From assembly GCF_023715645.1 (NCBI RefSeq), contig NZ_JAMBOP010000008.1:62001-126000 (forward strand): DNA of 64,000 bases, read 5' to 3'. Source of the stretch: Bacillus cytotoxicus. GTDB taxonomy: Bacteria; Bacillota; Bacilli; Bacillales; Bacillaceae_G. Position 1 is the stretch's first letter. Every line of letters starts with the position of its first letter. The position numbers and the translations under genes are program-made. The notes under the pieces were generated by a model, which was not told where the DNA came from, ran no database searches, and saw only the letters and a program-made list of their open reading frames with translations. Of the stretch, positions 26,615-35,886 are shown piece by piece.

Positions 26615-27400
26615 ATGATTAAGTTATTTGTTAGCGACTTAGATGATACACTCGTTTATAACGTGAATCGGATTCATCGTGATGATGAAAAAGCATTGTG
26701 CTGGTTAGCCGAGAAGGGTACGAATATTTGTTTCGCTTCTGGGCGTTTTACTCATCGTATTCATGCTGTCGTGAAACAATTCGCTTTCCCTTATTATACA
26801 TCAGGATTAAATGGTGCTGTTTTATTAACGAAAGAAGGAGAAATGTTAAACGAATCAACTTTTGATGGTGAGGTTGCCCGGGAAATATATAAATATATAC
26901 ATGAAAAACAGATGGCGGATATTGTATGCGCAAAGGAGCAGCGATATACAAAAAAGAAAAATGAACATCATCGTCTGTTTGAAGAATACATTCAAGGAGA
27001 AATCGCAGAAATAGGTACGTTAGAGGAAGAATTCGGACAAACTATTCATCCAGCAAAATTATTTGTTTATGGAGAAGAAGAGAAAATTACAATGTTAGAT
27101 CAAGAGTTGCGAAACCAGTTTCAAAGTGAGGCGGAAATCGTAATTTCCGGAAAAAAATACGTGGATATTATGCCGATCGGGATTAGTAAAGGAAGTGCAC
27201 TGCAGCTATTAATGGAACATTTACAAGTTGAAGCGCATGAAGTGGCATGTATTGGGGATTCTTTTAATGATGTTTCCATGTTTTCAGTGACGCCGCATTC
27301 CTTTACACTGCATCACGCTCATCCATATGTGAAAGAAAAAGCGAGTCATGTTGTTCGCTCTGTAGAAGAAGCGATTATGAAACTACCATTGTTAGCATAA
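26615..27400 (+). CDS. HAD family hydrolase, Cof type
   Basis: A 261-residue phosphatase. HAD motif I is FVSDLDDTLVY, motif II is CFASGRF, motif III Lys lies near PIGISKGSALQLL, and motif IV is CIGDSFNDVSMF. The cap is C2-type. Such enzymes dephosphorylate small sugar or nucleotide phosphates; the substrate is not predictable. In B. subtilis lysA lies between spoVAF and ppiB; it is missing here and this gene occupies the place. A paralogue is at 35862-36677. Confidence 0.88.
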   Translation: MIKLFVSDLDDTLVYNVNRIHRDDEKALCWLAEKGTNICFASGRFTHRIHAVVKQFAFPYYTSGLNGAVLLTKEGEMLNESTFDGEVAREIYKYIHEKQMADIVCAKEQRYTKKKNEHHRLFEEYIQGEIAEIGTLEEEFGQTIHPAKLFVYGEEEKITMLDQELRNQFQSEAEIVISGKKYVDIMPIGISKGSALQLLMEHLQVEAHEVACIGDSFNDVSMFSVTPHSFTLHHAHPYVKEKASHVVRSVEEAIMKLPLLA

Positions 27401-27431
27401 GAAAAAGCTCGTTCGTGACGAGCTTTTTCTA
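27401..27431 (+). terminator. Terminator of the HAD gene
   Basis: AGAAAAAGCTCGT/ACGAGCTTTTTCT with short loop. Confidence 0.85.
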
Positions 27432-27626
27432 TAAATTCATTTTGAGTTTTCAACATATAAGTTGCTGCTATGCAGAATGAAATATGACCTGTACTTGCTT
27501 TCTCCCTTTGTTTTAAACCTTGCCTGTGGTATAAAAAGGCCCAGACCGCTTCTATGCACGGCCAGAAGCTCTCGCCCATCTAAAAAGAAAGGGTTTTTAT
27601 GTCGTTGTTTCAATTTGTATTTATAA
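27432..27626 (-). repeat. bcr-like repeat copy, reverse orientation
   Basis: Plus strand: TTGAGTTTTCAACATATAAG at one end, GACCGCTTCTATGCACGGCC core and ATGTCGTTGTTTCAATTTG at the other. It fills the gap between the HAD gene and ypuA. Confidence 0.8.
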
Positions 27627-27627
27627 C

Positions 27628-28494
27628 CTACTTGAACAGTGACTTAATAAAGTCTATAAAGCCAGAAAATACACCTTTTAACTTATCTAAAAAGCCTTGA
27701 CCTTCTTCAGAACCTAAAAACGCTGAAACATGTTCTTTCGCTTTATTTAATTGGTTACTAACTTGATTCCAGTCAATATTTAAGTTTTTCATTTTGTCAA
27801 AGAGTGATACTAAACTATCAAGTTGTTCATCAGTTAATGTAATTCCAAGCTGATCGGCAATCTTTTTAATGAGTGAGCGTAAATCTTCAGTTGTTTTTGG
27901 CTTTTCTTTTGCGATTTCTTCTTTAACTTTTGCAACAAGTTGTACAGCTTTGTCATTTCCGATTTGGTCACCAAGTTTTGCAGTTTGAACCATTTCTTCA
28001 TTCGCTACTTTTTTAACTTCTTCTGGAATTTCTTTTTTCGCTGCTGTCTCGTAAGCCTTCATTAAGCCTGTTAAAGCGGCAGTTCCGGATACTTTAAATG
28101 GTGCTGTAATGTAGATATTCGCATCTTTTACACCTGCTGTAATTAATGCGTTTGTATACATTGCATCTGTTACCCAATTGATATTATGCGCTTGTACAAC
28201 AAGACCAGATCCTTTTTTGGTATACGTAATCATAGAAGAAGAAATTGCTTTCGTACCGATTTGAGCGTTTGGTACAACTCCATCTAAATATTTATGTTCT
28301 TCTGCATTTGATACCGTAATAATTTGCGCATCTTTTGGCGCTTTCATTTCTTGGAGAAGCTGTTGTTTTTGCTGTTCTGATAAGTTTTCTCCTAATGTAA
28401 CAATAGACTCTCCCTCAATAATGTCTGCATATGAAGCCGTTGGAATTAAAAAAACCATTACAGCTAATAGCAGTGCTAACAATTTCGTTTTCAC
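27628..28494 (-). CDS. ypuA: YpuA family secreted protein (DUF1002)
   Basis: A 288-residue exported protein. The signal peptide MKTKLLALLLAVMVFLIP is cleaved near SYADII. The rest matches DUF1002: EGESIVTLGENLSEQQKQQ at the N terminus and KKGSGLVVQAHNINWVT in the middle, then two helical repeats rich in Lys/Glu. B. subtilis ypuA also neighbours ppiB and is linked to cell-wall stress (sigma-M); the function is unknown. It diverges from ppiB. Confidence 0.85.
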   Translation of the reverse strand: MKTKLLALLLAVMVFLIPTASYADIIEGESIVTLGENLSEQQKQQLLQEMKAPKDAQIITVSNAEEHKYLDGVVPNAQIGTKAISSSMITYTKKGSGLVVQAHNINWVTDAMYTNALITAGVKDANIYITAPFKVSGTAALTGLMKAYETAAKKEIPEEVKKVANEEMVQTAKLGDQIGNDKAVQLVAKVKEEIAKEKPKTTEDLRSLIKKIADQLGITLTDEQLDSLVSLFDKMKNLNIDWNQVSNQLNKAKEHVSAFLGSEEGQGFLDKLKGVFSGFIDFIKSLFK

Positions 28495-28702
28495 GAAAAA
28501 TCGCTCCCTTTCTCTTTCTGAAATTTTCGGGCAACAAAGTAATTATAGTATATTTTTTGTATTTGTCATCCGTCTTAAGGATGATTTGTGAAAGAAACAG
28601 TAGGATTGTCGGATTTTATAAAGGTTTTCACAATAATATTTTTGTTTATTATAGTGATTGTGGTAATATAAGGCTGAGATTGTTGAAAGGAGCTTATTAT
28701 AC

Positions 28703-29140
28703 ATGAAAACTTTAGGATACATATTAATGGAAAACGGTGAAAAAATCGAATTAGAATTTTTCGCAGAAGAAGCACCAAAAACAGTAGAAAACTTTAGAAA
28801 ATTAGCTAACGAAGGATTTTATGATGGATTAACATTCCACCGTGTTATTCCTGGTTTCGTATCTCAAGGGGGCTGCCCAATTGGAAACGGAACTGGCGGA
28901 CCAGGCTATTCAATCCCATGTGAAACAGATGGTAATCCTCACAAACATACAGTAGGTGCACTTTCTATGGCGCACGCTGGAAGAAATACTGGAGGAAGCC
29001 AATTCTTTGTTGTACATGAACCACAACCGCATTTAGATGGCGTTCATACTGTATTCGGAAAAGCAACAAGCGGCATCGAAACAGTATTAAATATGCGTCA
29101 AGGCGATGTTATGAAAGAAGTTAAAGTTTGGGAAGAGTAA
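28703..29140 (+). CDS. ppiB: Peptidyl-prolyl cis-trans isomerase B (cyclophilin)
   Basis: A 145-residue single-domain cyclophilin. Motifs are [30 protein letters not shown] in pieces (catalytic Arg in FHRVIPGF), [29 protein letters not shown] and [12 protein letters not shown]. It speeds proline isomerisation during cytosolic protein folding. GAAAGGAG lies 11 bases before the ATG. Confidence 0.95.
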   Translation: MKTLGYILMENGEKIELEFFAEEAPKTVENFRKLANEGFYDGLTFHRVIPGFVSQGGCPIGNGTGGPGYSIPCETDGNPHKHTVGALSMAHAGRNTGGSQFFVVHEPQPHLDGVHTVFGKATSGIETVLNMRQGDVMKEVKVWEE

Positions 29141-29144
29141 AATG

Positions 29145-29178
29145 TAAAGAGGGGGCCAAGTGCTCTCTCTTTTTTCAT
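29145..29178 (+). terminator. Terminator of ppiB
   Basis: AAAGAGGGGGC/GTGCTCTCTCTTTTTT, a stem with G-U pairs and T tail. Confidence 0.7.
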
Positions 29179-29213
29179 TTTTAAAAATTTGAGTATCTTT
29201 TGCACGGTTTAAA

Positions 29214-29415
29214 TTTTTTAACATATAAGTTGCTACTATATAAATCTAACTTAACTTTCCAACCCACAAGTCGCAGCCATGTTAAGAAAAAAAGTAATCT
29301 GCTACTTTCTGCCTCTCTTTGTTTGAACATCGTCCGTGGCAGAAAAGGCCCTGCCCGCTTTATGCATGGCTAGAAGCTCTCGCCCATCTAAAAATAGTGG
29401 TTTTATATTTACATA
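29214..29415 (-). repeat. bcr-like repeat copy with a duplicated end
   Basis: Reverse copy (GTCCGTGGCAGAAAAGGCCC, TGCATGGCTAGAAGCTCTCG) at 29253-29415, preceded at 29214-29250 by a second partial start AACATATAAGTTGCTACTAT. Bases 29416-29610 hold no recognisable feature except AT-rich promoter-like sequence before ribT. Confidence 0.7.
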
Positions 29416-29595
29416 CGTACAATATAAAACCATTAACATAATATAAATAAAATATCAACATTTGACTTCCTCTGTCCCTCTTTGTATGATTATAAAGTTG
29501 TTTTTAGGCAAGCCTTCTCAGTAGGTTTGAAATGTTGTAAAATAGACATGATATAAACATGCTGATTAAGGGGATATGATTTGTAACTTTTGTAA

Positions 29596-29974
<379 letters not shown>

Positions 29975-29976
<2 letters not shown>

Positions 29977-30014
29977 AGAAAGCAGAGATAACCTTATCTC
30001 TGCTTTCTCTTTTG
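29975..30014. terminator. Bidirectional terminator ribT/ypuF
   Basis: AGAGAAAGCAGAGATAA/TTATCTCTGCTTTCTCT, a 17-bp perfect stem. Confidence 0.95.
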
Positions 30015-30512
30015 TAATTGTATATTTCGTTCGCTAATTACATCTTCACGATTACGGCGGGAGTGTTTATGAATAATATCCTCGCTTGGAGTAGAAGAAG
30101 TCTCTTTCCACGGTAATCCTTTCGTTTTGCATAAGTGTACACATATGTTTTCTAAATTTGAATCAGCAAAAGGAAGAAATAATATTGTATAAGAATCATG
30201 ATTACGAATGATATGCAGTCGCTCCTCAATAAGCAATAGTAGTTTCGAATACTCTAAACCTAATGCTTCTATATGTTGTTTTTCATTCTGTAAAATGAAT
30301 AGGGCGCTCTTCATCATTCGCTCAGCGCCGTTCCAATTAGAGCGTCTATGGTGATATAAAGCGACAGCAATTTGAATGAGTCCAACCCAATGCTGTTCTC
30401 GTTCTCCGCGTGGTTTTGTTTTCCAATGTTCTTCTAAAACTTCGTGACATTCAAAGTAATCATAATCACTATGAAAATGAATTAAAAATTGTATGTATGC
30501 TCCGTTATACAT
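29994..30512 (-). CDS. ypuF: DUF309 family protein (YpuF-like)
   Basis: A 172-residue protein starting MYNGAYIQFLIHFHSDYDYF. The DUF309 signature is YFECHEVLEEHWK followed by WVGLIQIAVALYHHRRSNWNGA, a helical domain with conserved His/Glu. A C-terminal extension of about 60 basic residues follows. The function is unknown. ATG 30512 is chosen because ATAGGAGTG precedes it; upstream extension would enter the repeat. The last 21 bases lie in the shared terminator. Location beside ribT and scpA agrees with B. subtilis ypuF. Confidence 0.82.
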   Translation of the reverse strand: MYNGAYIQFLIHFHSDYDYFECHEVLEEHWKTKPRGEREQHWVGLIQIAVALYHHRRSNWNGAERMMKSALFILQNEKQHIEALGLEYSKLLLLIEERLHIIRNHDSYTILFLPFADSNLENICVHLCKTKGLPWKETSSTPSEDIIHKHSRRNREDVISERNIQLQKRKQR

Positions 30513-30537
30513 GTTTTTCACTCCTATTCCAAATATA

Positions 30538-30730
30538 TGAATCCATTTTGAGTTGTCTACATATAAATTGCTGGTATGCAGAAAAAAAGGAATCTGCACC
30601 CGCTTGCGCTCTCTTGTTTTAACTACGAATGTGGCAGGAAAAGGTCCTGACCGCTTCTATGCATGGCCAGATGCTTTCACCCACCGAAAAAGAATGGTTT
30701 TATGTCGGCTTTTTAATTTTGATTTATATA
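30538..30730 (-). repeat. bcr-like repeat copy, reverse orientation
   Basis: Plus strand ends ATGAATCCATTTTGAG and TTTTGATTTATATATTG; core GACCGCTTCTATGCATGGCC. It lies between ypuF and the small yjcZ-type gene. Confidence 0.8.
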
Positions 30731-30745
30731 TTGTAGCATAAATAT

Positions 30746-30776
30746 AAAGCGACTAGAGAGTGCTCTAGCCGCTTTA
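30746..30776 (-). terminator. Terminator of the YjcZ-type gene
   Basis: AAAGCGaCTAGAG/CTCTAGcCGCTTT hairpin, a few bases past the small gene on the minus strand. Confidence 0.7.
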
Positions 30777-30782
30777 TGTCAG

Positions 30783-30878
30783 TTAGCAAAAACAAGCTGC
30801 GCCGACAATAATTAATAAAATAAACAACACAACTAGTAGAGCGAATCCGCCTTGGAAACCTCCAGCAACATGACCCAT
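30783..30878 (-). CDS. YjcZ-type small sporulation protein (31 aa)
   Basis: A 31-codon gene starting MGHVAGGFQGGFALLVV and continuing LFILLIIVGAACFC. It has a Gly-rich N terminus and one membrane helix ending VGAA, the remembered pattern of the YjcZ/small spore transmembrane family. TGTAGGAGG stands nine bases before the ATG and a terminator follows, so the gene is well supported despite its size. It probably sits in a spore membrane; its role is unknown. Confidence 0.8.
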   Translation of the reverse strand: MGHVAGGFQGGFALLVVLFILLIIVGAACFC

Positions 30879-31047
30879 AGTTTGTAACCTCCTACAATGT
30901 ACTCATTACACTGTCATCATATGAAGGGGATGGGCATTGTGGCCTAGGTATACGTCTATTTTTAATTAATTTTTTGAAAAAGGTTGGATAGTGTATGAGT
31001 ATGCACTATACTTAGGATGTTACAGAAAAAATGTGGTGGGATGATTT

Positions 31048-31779
31048 GTGCAATATAATTTTAAAGTTGAGGCATTTGAAGGCCCTTTAGATTTACTATT
31101 ACATTTAATTAATCGTTATGAAATCGATATATATAACATTCCTGTAGCTGAAATTACAGAACAATATTTATCATATATCCATACGATGAAGGAATTACAG
31201 CTTGATGTTGCAAGTGAATATTTAGTAATGGCTGCGACGCTATTACAAATTAAAAGCAAAATGTTGCTTCCGAAATATGAGGAAGATGTAGAGGATAGCA
31301 GTGAAGAGTTTATCGAAGATCCTCGGCAAGAGTTAATGGAACGCTTAATTGAGTATAAGAAATATAAGCAAGTTGCTACTCAATTAAAAGAGAAAGAACA
31401 AGAACGAGCGCAGTTATATACAAGGCCTCCTCTTGATTTTATGATGTTTCAAAAAGAAGAGGATGAAAAGCTGCCGATCGACGTTACGTTATATGATATG
31501 TTAGCAGCGTTTCAAAAACTCATGCGTCGAAAGAAAGTACAGCGGCCAGTAATTGCTACAGTTACTAGGCAGGAAATCCCTATTGAACAGCGAATGGGCG
31601 ATGTTTTAAAGCAATTGGAACGTGCAGGCGGGCGCCAAAGTTTCTACGATTTATTTGTAGATGATGATCGAGATATGGTCGTTGTTACATTTTTAGCAAT
31701 TTTGGAACTCATGAAGCATCAGAAAATTGTCATTGAACAAGAGCATAATTTTGATGAGATCTTTTTAATGAAACAATAG
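31048..31779 (+). CDS. scpA: Segregation and condensation protein A
   Basis: A 243-residue kleisin that links the heads of the Smc dimer. The N-terminal Smc-binding part is [26 protein letters not shown] and the C-terminal winged helix includes [30 protein letters not shown] (cited in part). The GTG start follows GGTGGGATG. scpB follows 88 bases on; both are needed for chromosome compaction and partition. Confidence 0.95.
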   Translation: MQYNFKVEAFEGPLDLLLHLINRYEIDIYNIPVAEITEQYLSYIHTMKELQLDVASEYLVMAATLLQIKSKMLLPKYEEDVEDSSEEFIEDPRQELMERLIEYKKYKQVATQLKEKEQERAQLYTRPPLDFMMFQKEEDEKLPIDVTLYDMLAAFQKLMRRKKVQRPVIATVTRQEIPIEQRMGDVLKQLERAGGRQSFYDLFVDDDRDMVVVTFLAILELMKHQKIVIEQEHNFDEIFLMKQ

Positions 31780-31867
31780 CTGTAATTTTTGACCGAACGC
31801 AATATATTGTCGTTCGGTCTTTATGACGTATATGGGTACAAAGAACGTGAGAAAGGAGCTTTTATCA

Positions 31868-32440
31868 TTGGATAGACAAGAACAAAAGGCAGTTGTAGAG
31901 GGTCTGCTATTTGTAGCAGGAGATGAAGGAATCTACCCAGAACAAATTGCAAAAGTATTAGAAGTAGAAGGAAAAGATGTCATAAGTCTTCTAGAAGAAC
32001 TGCAAGAAGAATATGAACAATTGCACCGAGGATTGCAAATTGTTCAGTTTGCAAAAGTGTATCGTTTTACAACGAAAAAGGAGCATGCCCCGTATTATCA
32101 AAAATTGATGGATGCACCAACAACTGCATCTTTATCGCAAGCAGCATTAGAAACGTTAGCGATTATTGCTTATCGTCAACCGATTACAAGAACTGAAATT
32201 GAAGAGATTCGTGGTGTAAAAACAGATCGAGCTCTGCAAACGCTTGTGTCTCATTTATTGATTAAAGAAGTAGGGCGTGCAGAAGGGCCGGGACGTCCTA
32301 TTTTATACGGCACAACAAAAGAGTTTTTAGATACATTTGCATTACAAACATTAGATGAATTACCTGCTCTGTCAGAAGAAGGCGAGGGAATGAACGAAGC
32401 GGATTTATTCTTTGGTTCTTTACAAGAAGTTTCGAAGTGA
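31868..32440 (+). CDS. scpB: Segregation and condensation protein B
   Basis: A 190-residue tandem winged-helix protein that binds ScpA. Signature pieces are [52 protein letters not shown] and [15 protein letters not shown]. The start is the TTG at 31868 (LDRQEQK), with AAAGGAG nine bases before; an ATG at 31823 would add 15 residues unlike known ScpB. Confidence 0.94.
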   Translation: MDRQEQKAVVEGLLFVAGDEGIYPEQIAKVLEVEGKDVISLLEELQEEYEQLHRGLQIVQFAKVYRFTTKKEHAPYYQKLMDAPTTASLSQAALETLAIIAYRQPITRTEIEEIRGVKTDRALQTLVSHLLIKEVGRAEGPGRPILYGTTKEFLDTFALQTLDELPALSEEGEGMNEADLFFGSLQEVSK

Positions 32441-32467
32441 AGCTTGGCATTTTGCCAAGCTTTTTTG
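32440..32467 (+). terminator. Terminator of scpAB
   Basis: AAGCTTGGCA/TTGCCAAGCTTTTTT. Confidence 0.9.
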
Positions 32468-32516
32468 TATATGAAATTAAAGCTGCGTCATACTAAATAG
32501 AAAAAGGAGAAGGTGT

Positions 32517-33419
32517 ATGAAAGATGTGCGTATCGCTCTTTTTCTAATTTCGGCAGTATTCTGTATAACTTTAAATAGTGTAAATCCTATACGTCAGTAT
32601 GCTTCTATACATATGGCTTCCTCCTTTTCAAGTCAGCGTACGCATTTAGGTAAGATGACTGTAAGTTTTTTAAGAGTTGGGCAAGGTGACGCAACGATTA
32701 TTACTTTACCAAATGGAAAGACAATTTTAATTGATGGTGGTCCGTATGAGGCCGGAGAGCTTATTATAGAGAAATTAATTAAAAAGGGGATTAAACGCTT
32801 AGATGTTGTTATCGGTACACATCCTGATATGGATCATATCGGAGGGCTAATTCCAATTATTGAACAAATGCCAGTCTCACTTGTGCTAGATAGTGGGAAA
32901 TTATATAGTTCATTTACATATCATTCGTATATAAGAAGTATTAAAAAAAGAGGAGTCCCATTTTTACGTGTAAAGGAAGAGCAATATATTCCATTAGATC
33001 CCCATATTTCTGTTCAAGTATTAAATGATGGAAAAACAAAACGAGAAAATAATGAGTCATCTATCGTATTGAAAATTCGTTATGGTAAGGCTGACTTCTT
33101 ATTCATGGGGGATGCTGATACACATACAGAGGAAGAAATTATGAATAAATACGATGTGCATGCAGATATATTAAAAGTCGGCCATCATGGCTCATATACT
33201 TCAACGAGTGAACAGTTTATAACAGCTGTTGCACCACAGTTTGCCATTATTTCATATGATAAAAAGAATACGTATGGTCATCCACATCGAAGTGTGGTGA
33301 AACGATTATATCGGCATGGAGTGACTGTACATACTACCGTGAAAAAAGATGTTGAAATTGAAACAGATGGTGAGTGCATCATATTTCAGCATCAGTTACC
33401 TTTGCCGTTGTTAAAATAG
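32517..33419 (+). CDS. Secreted ComEC-like metallo-beta-lactamase fold hydrolase
   Basis: A 300-residue protein with an N-terminal hydrophobic signal (IALFLISAVFCITL). The catalytic region resembles the MBL domain of ComEC/Rec2: FLRVGQGDATIITLPNGKT, ILIDGGPYEAGE, the metal motif THPDMDHIGGL, LFMGDADTHTEEE, and KVGHHGSYTSTSEQF. In ComEC this domain is a nuclease for the non-transported strand; stand-alone versions may be exported nucleases. AAAAGGAGAAGG precedes the ATG. No competence gene is nearby. Confidence 0.85.
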   Translation: MKDVRIALFLISAVFCITLNSVNPIRQYASIHMASSFSSQRTHLGKMTVSFLRVGQGDATIITLPNGKTILIDGGPYEAGELIIEKLIKKGIKRLDVVIGTHPDMDHIGGLIPIIEQMPVSLVLDSGKLYSSFTYHSYIRSIKKRGVPFLRVKEEQYIPLDPHISVQVLNDGKTKRENNESSIVLKIRYGKADFLFMGDADTHTEEEIMNKYDVHADILKVGHHGSYTSTSEQFITAVAPQFAIISYDKKNTYGHPHRSVVKRLYRHGVTVHTTVKKDVEIETDGECIIFQHQLPLPLLK

Positions 33420-33430
33420 TGTAGAAAATA

Positions 33431-33595
33431 TAAGTTAAACAGATATAAAAACCTTCTTTTTTAGGGGGGGATGAGAGCGTCTGGCCGCGTATAGTAGCGG
33501 TCAGTTCTTTTTTCTGCCACATGCCATGTTGAAAACAAAGGAGAGGACGAGTGTGGATTAAGTTGTATTGCTGCATAGCGGCGATCAAAGTAATT
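33431..33595 (+). repeat. bcr-like repeat copy
   Basis: GATGAGAGCGTCTGGCC, GCGGTCAGTTC, TTCTGCCACATGCCATG and the GCATAGCGGCGATC tail. Confidence 0.75.
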
Positions 33596-33693
33596 ATTGA
33601 CTATTTCCTTTTGAATCTATTCCTTTGAATAAATAATATTATAATTAGAGAAGAAAAATGAATTGATTTTTTCGTTTATTGCAAATCCGACTT

Positions 33694-33729
33694 AAATGTA
33701 TAGACAACTATTCGTGCTTATATTATGAT
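33694..33729 (+). promoter_or_regulatory. nagA promoter with a NagR (dre-like) operator
   Basis: TAGACA (33701), 17 bases, TATGAT (33724) forms the promoter. AAATGTATAGACAACTA (33694-33710) overlaps its -35 and resembles the dre sites of NagR/YvoA (ANTGGTNTAGACCACT type). The regulator gene is at 35101. Confidence 0.5.
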
Positions 33730-33788
33730 GGAAGTAGACAAAAGGATAATAATACAAGTAGGGATTACACGGGAAAGGATCGATGGAA

Positions 33789-34931
33789 ATGAAAACGCAA
33801 GTTGTCATCAATGCTAAAATTTATACAGGGCGTGAAGTGTTAGAAAGTGGTTTTATTCGTTACACAGATCAAATTCAAGAACTTGGATTGATGGCTCAGT
33901 ATGTACCACAAGAAAATGAAACGGTTCATGATATAAAAGGAAATATAGTCATTCCAGGTATGATTGATATTCATATACACGGTGGATACGATATTGATGC
34001 AATGGATGCAAATAGCGACGGATTAGTAACCCTCGGTAAACAGATGTTACAAGAAGGGGTTACAACTTTCTTTCCAACAACAATGACACAGTCTCCTGAA
34101 GCAATTGAAGCGGCGCTGAACACTGCAAAAGAAGCAAGGGAAAAAGGTGCACATTTCGAATATATTCATTTAGAAGGCCCATATGTTTCAAAAAAACGTG
34201 CAGGTGCACAGCCGCGGGAATATATTGTCCCTGCAAATATTGCGCAATTTAAGCAATGGCAAACGACAAGCGGGAATTTAATTAAACTCGTAACATATGC
34301 TCCAGAAGAAGAAGGTGCGCGTGAGTTTGAAGAATACCTCGCAGAAACGGATGTCATCGGTACAATTGGACATACAGATGCAACGAATGAACAATTAATT
34401 GGGAGAAACATTACACATGCAACGCACCTTTATAATCAAATGCGTGGTTTACATCACCGTGAGCCAGGTGTAGTTGGTCATGTGTTATTAAATCCAGATG
34501 TAATGGTCGAAGTAATTACAGATGGCATTCATATTCACCCAGATATGGTGAAATTGGCATATAGATTAAAAGGCGCTAAAAAAATGAGTGTCATTACGGA
34601 TGCGATGCGTGCAAAAGGGTTAGTGGATGGATTATATGAACTTGGTGGACAACCGGTTATCGTAAAAGACGGTAGCGCACGATTAGAAGATGGGACATTA
34701 GCAGGCAGTATTTTGAAAATGGACGAAGCATTGCGTAACGTAATAGCGTTTACTGGATGCTCCATTGAAGAAGCTGTTCTTATGACATCGGTGAACCAAG
34801 CGGAAGAATTTGGTTTAGTAAATAAGGGAGCTTTAGAAAAAGGGAAAAATGCTGATTTTGTAATTATGTCTAAAGATTTATATGTACAAGACACAATTCG
34901 ATTAGGGATTCATCTGAAAGGGGGGGAATAA
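33789..34931 (+). CDS. nagA: N-acetylglucosamine-6-phosphate deacetylase
   Basis: A 380-residue amidohydrolase that removes acetate from GlcNAc-6-phosphate to give glucosamine-6-phosphate. Motifs are the metal site GMIDIHIHGGYDIDAMD, HLEGPYVSKKRAGAQP, GHTDATNEQ, THATHLYNQMRGLHHREPG and the catalytic Asp in SVITDAMRAKG. I prefer ATG 33789 (AAAGGA nine bases before); ATG 33783 is also possible. It is complete, yet the next enzyme of the pathway, NagB, is destroyed directly downstream. Confidence 0.92.
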   Translation: MKTQVVINAKIYTGREVLESGFIRYTDQIQELGLMAQYVPQENETVHDIKGNIVIPGMIDIHIHGGYDIDAMDANSDGLVTLGKQMLQEGVTTFFPTTMTQSPEAIEAALNTAKEAREKGAHFEYIHLEGPYVSKKRAGAQPREYIVPANIAQFKQWQTTSGNLIKLVTYAPEEEGAREFEEYLAETDVIGTIGHTDATNEQLIGRNITHATHLYNQMRGLHHREPGVVGHVLLNPDVMVEVITDGIHIHPDMVKLAYRLKGAKKMSVITDAMRAKGLVDGLYELGGQPVIVKDGSARLEDGTLAGSILKMDEALRNVIAFTGCSIEEAVLMTSVNQAEEFGLVNKGALEKGKNADFVIMSKDLYVQDTIRLGIHLKGGE

Positions 34932-35114
34932 ATGAATATCATTGTTGTAAAAACTCCAGAAGAATTAGCAGAAGCGGTTAAGGAAATGCTACAAGGGAAA
35001 GTAAGTGAAGGGTGTCCGGCTACAGTTTTACAACATCATCCAAATGTAACCGTAATCGCAGATCAAGAAGCTCTATCTTTATGCAGTGAGGCGATTGCTG
35101 ATGAATATCGATAA
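34932..35114 (+). pseudogene. nagB: Glucosamine-6-phosphate deaminase remnant with deletions
   Basis: A 60-codon open frame. Its first 15 residues ([15 protein letters not shown]) are the N terminus of NagB, and the remainder ([42 protein letters not shown]) is the NagB C-terminal region. About 200 residues with the active site are gone. The normal last 20 or so residues are also missing: the frame runs into the nagR start. The joint carries GCAGAAGCGG, a sequence expected at both places in an intact gene. The product cannot be an active deaminase. Confidence 0.88.
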
Positions 35115-35832
35115 GTATTCACCATTTCCGATCTATTATCAGATTCAGGAGTGGGTGAAGCAACTAATTGAAGCCGGTGAATGGAAGCCGGGAGATAAAA
35201 TTCCATCTGAAAATGAATTATGTGATAAGTTTGAAGTAAGTCGAATGACAATCAGACAGGCCATTAATAACTTAGTTGAACAAGGGTATATACATCGAAA
35301 ACGTGGAATTGGGACTTTTGTACAACTTCCGAAGGTTGAACAAAAGTTGCAAGGTATGACAGGATTTACAGAGGATATGCTCTCTCGTGGAATGAAACCA
35401 AGTAGCGTATTATTAAGCTTTAACCTTGTTCCAGCTACAGCTGAAATAGCAAAGAAGCTTGGAATTCAAGCGGAAGAATCGGTTTACGAGGTGAGACGTA
35501 TTCGTCTAGCTGATGAAGAACCAATTGCGTTTGAGACAACCTATTTGTCACCATCTCTTGTAGAAGATATTAATGAAGAAATTTTGCAGCAATCATTGTA
35601 TGAGCACTTAGAAGAAAAACTAGGCTTTAAGCTCATTCGTGCTACGCAATCTATTGAAGCATCTATGGCAACGGATGAAGAAGCAGAGTATCTTCATATT
35701 CCGAATAAAGCACCGGTACTTGTCATGAGACAATGGTCATATGCAGAAGGCGAGCTGCCATTAGAATATGTAAAGTGTATTTACAGAGGAGATCGCTATA
35801 AGTTTATAACGAATATTTCACGCAATAAGTAA
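35101..35832 (+). CDS. nagR: GntR/HutC family regulator NagR (YvoA-like)
   Basis: A 243-residue repressor. The winged helix is [21 protein letters not shown], then [26 protein letters not shown] (in pieces), followed by a UTRA effector domain with [22 protein letters not shown]. Known NagR/YvoA responds to GlcN-6-P or GlcNAc-6-P and represses the nag genes. ATG 35101 overlaps the nagB remnant; GTGAGG nine bases before may serve as ribosome site after the deletion removed the original leader. Confidence 0.88.
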   Translation: MNIDKYSPFPIYYQIQEWVKQLIEAGEWKPGDKIPSENELCDKFEVSRMTIRQAINNLVEQGYIHRKRGIGTFVQLPKVEQKLQGMTGFTEDMLSRGMKPSSVLLSFNLVPATAEIAKKLGIQAEESVYEVRRIRLADEEPIAFETTYLSPSLVEDINEEILQQSLYEHLEEKLGFKLIRATQSIEASMATDEEAEYLHIPNKAPVLVMRQWSYAEGELPLEYVKCIYRGDRYKFITNISRNK

Positions 35833-35844
35833 AAGTAGGGAAAT

Positions 35845-35886
35845 AAAAATACGACTCATCCTTACAAGGAAGGAGTCGTATTTTTA
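35845..35886. terminator. Bidirectional terminator nagR/HAD
   Basis: AAAAATACGACTC/GAGTCGTATTTTT with inner TCCTT/AAGGA pairs. Confidence 0.9.

Noticed and set aside
30410-30741. Plus-strand frames of 62-70 residues
   Set aside because: They cross a reverse repeat copy; similar peptides appear wherever that repeat is read in this frame.
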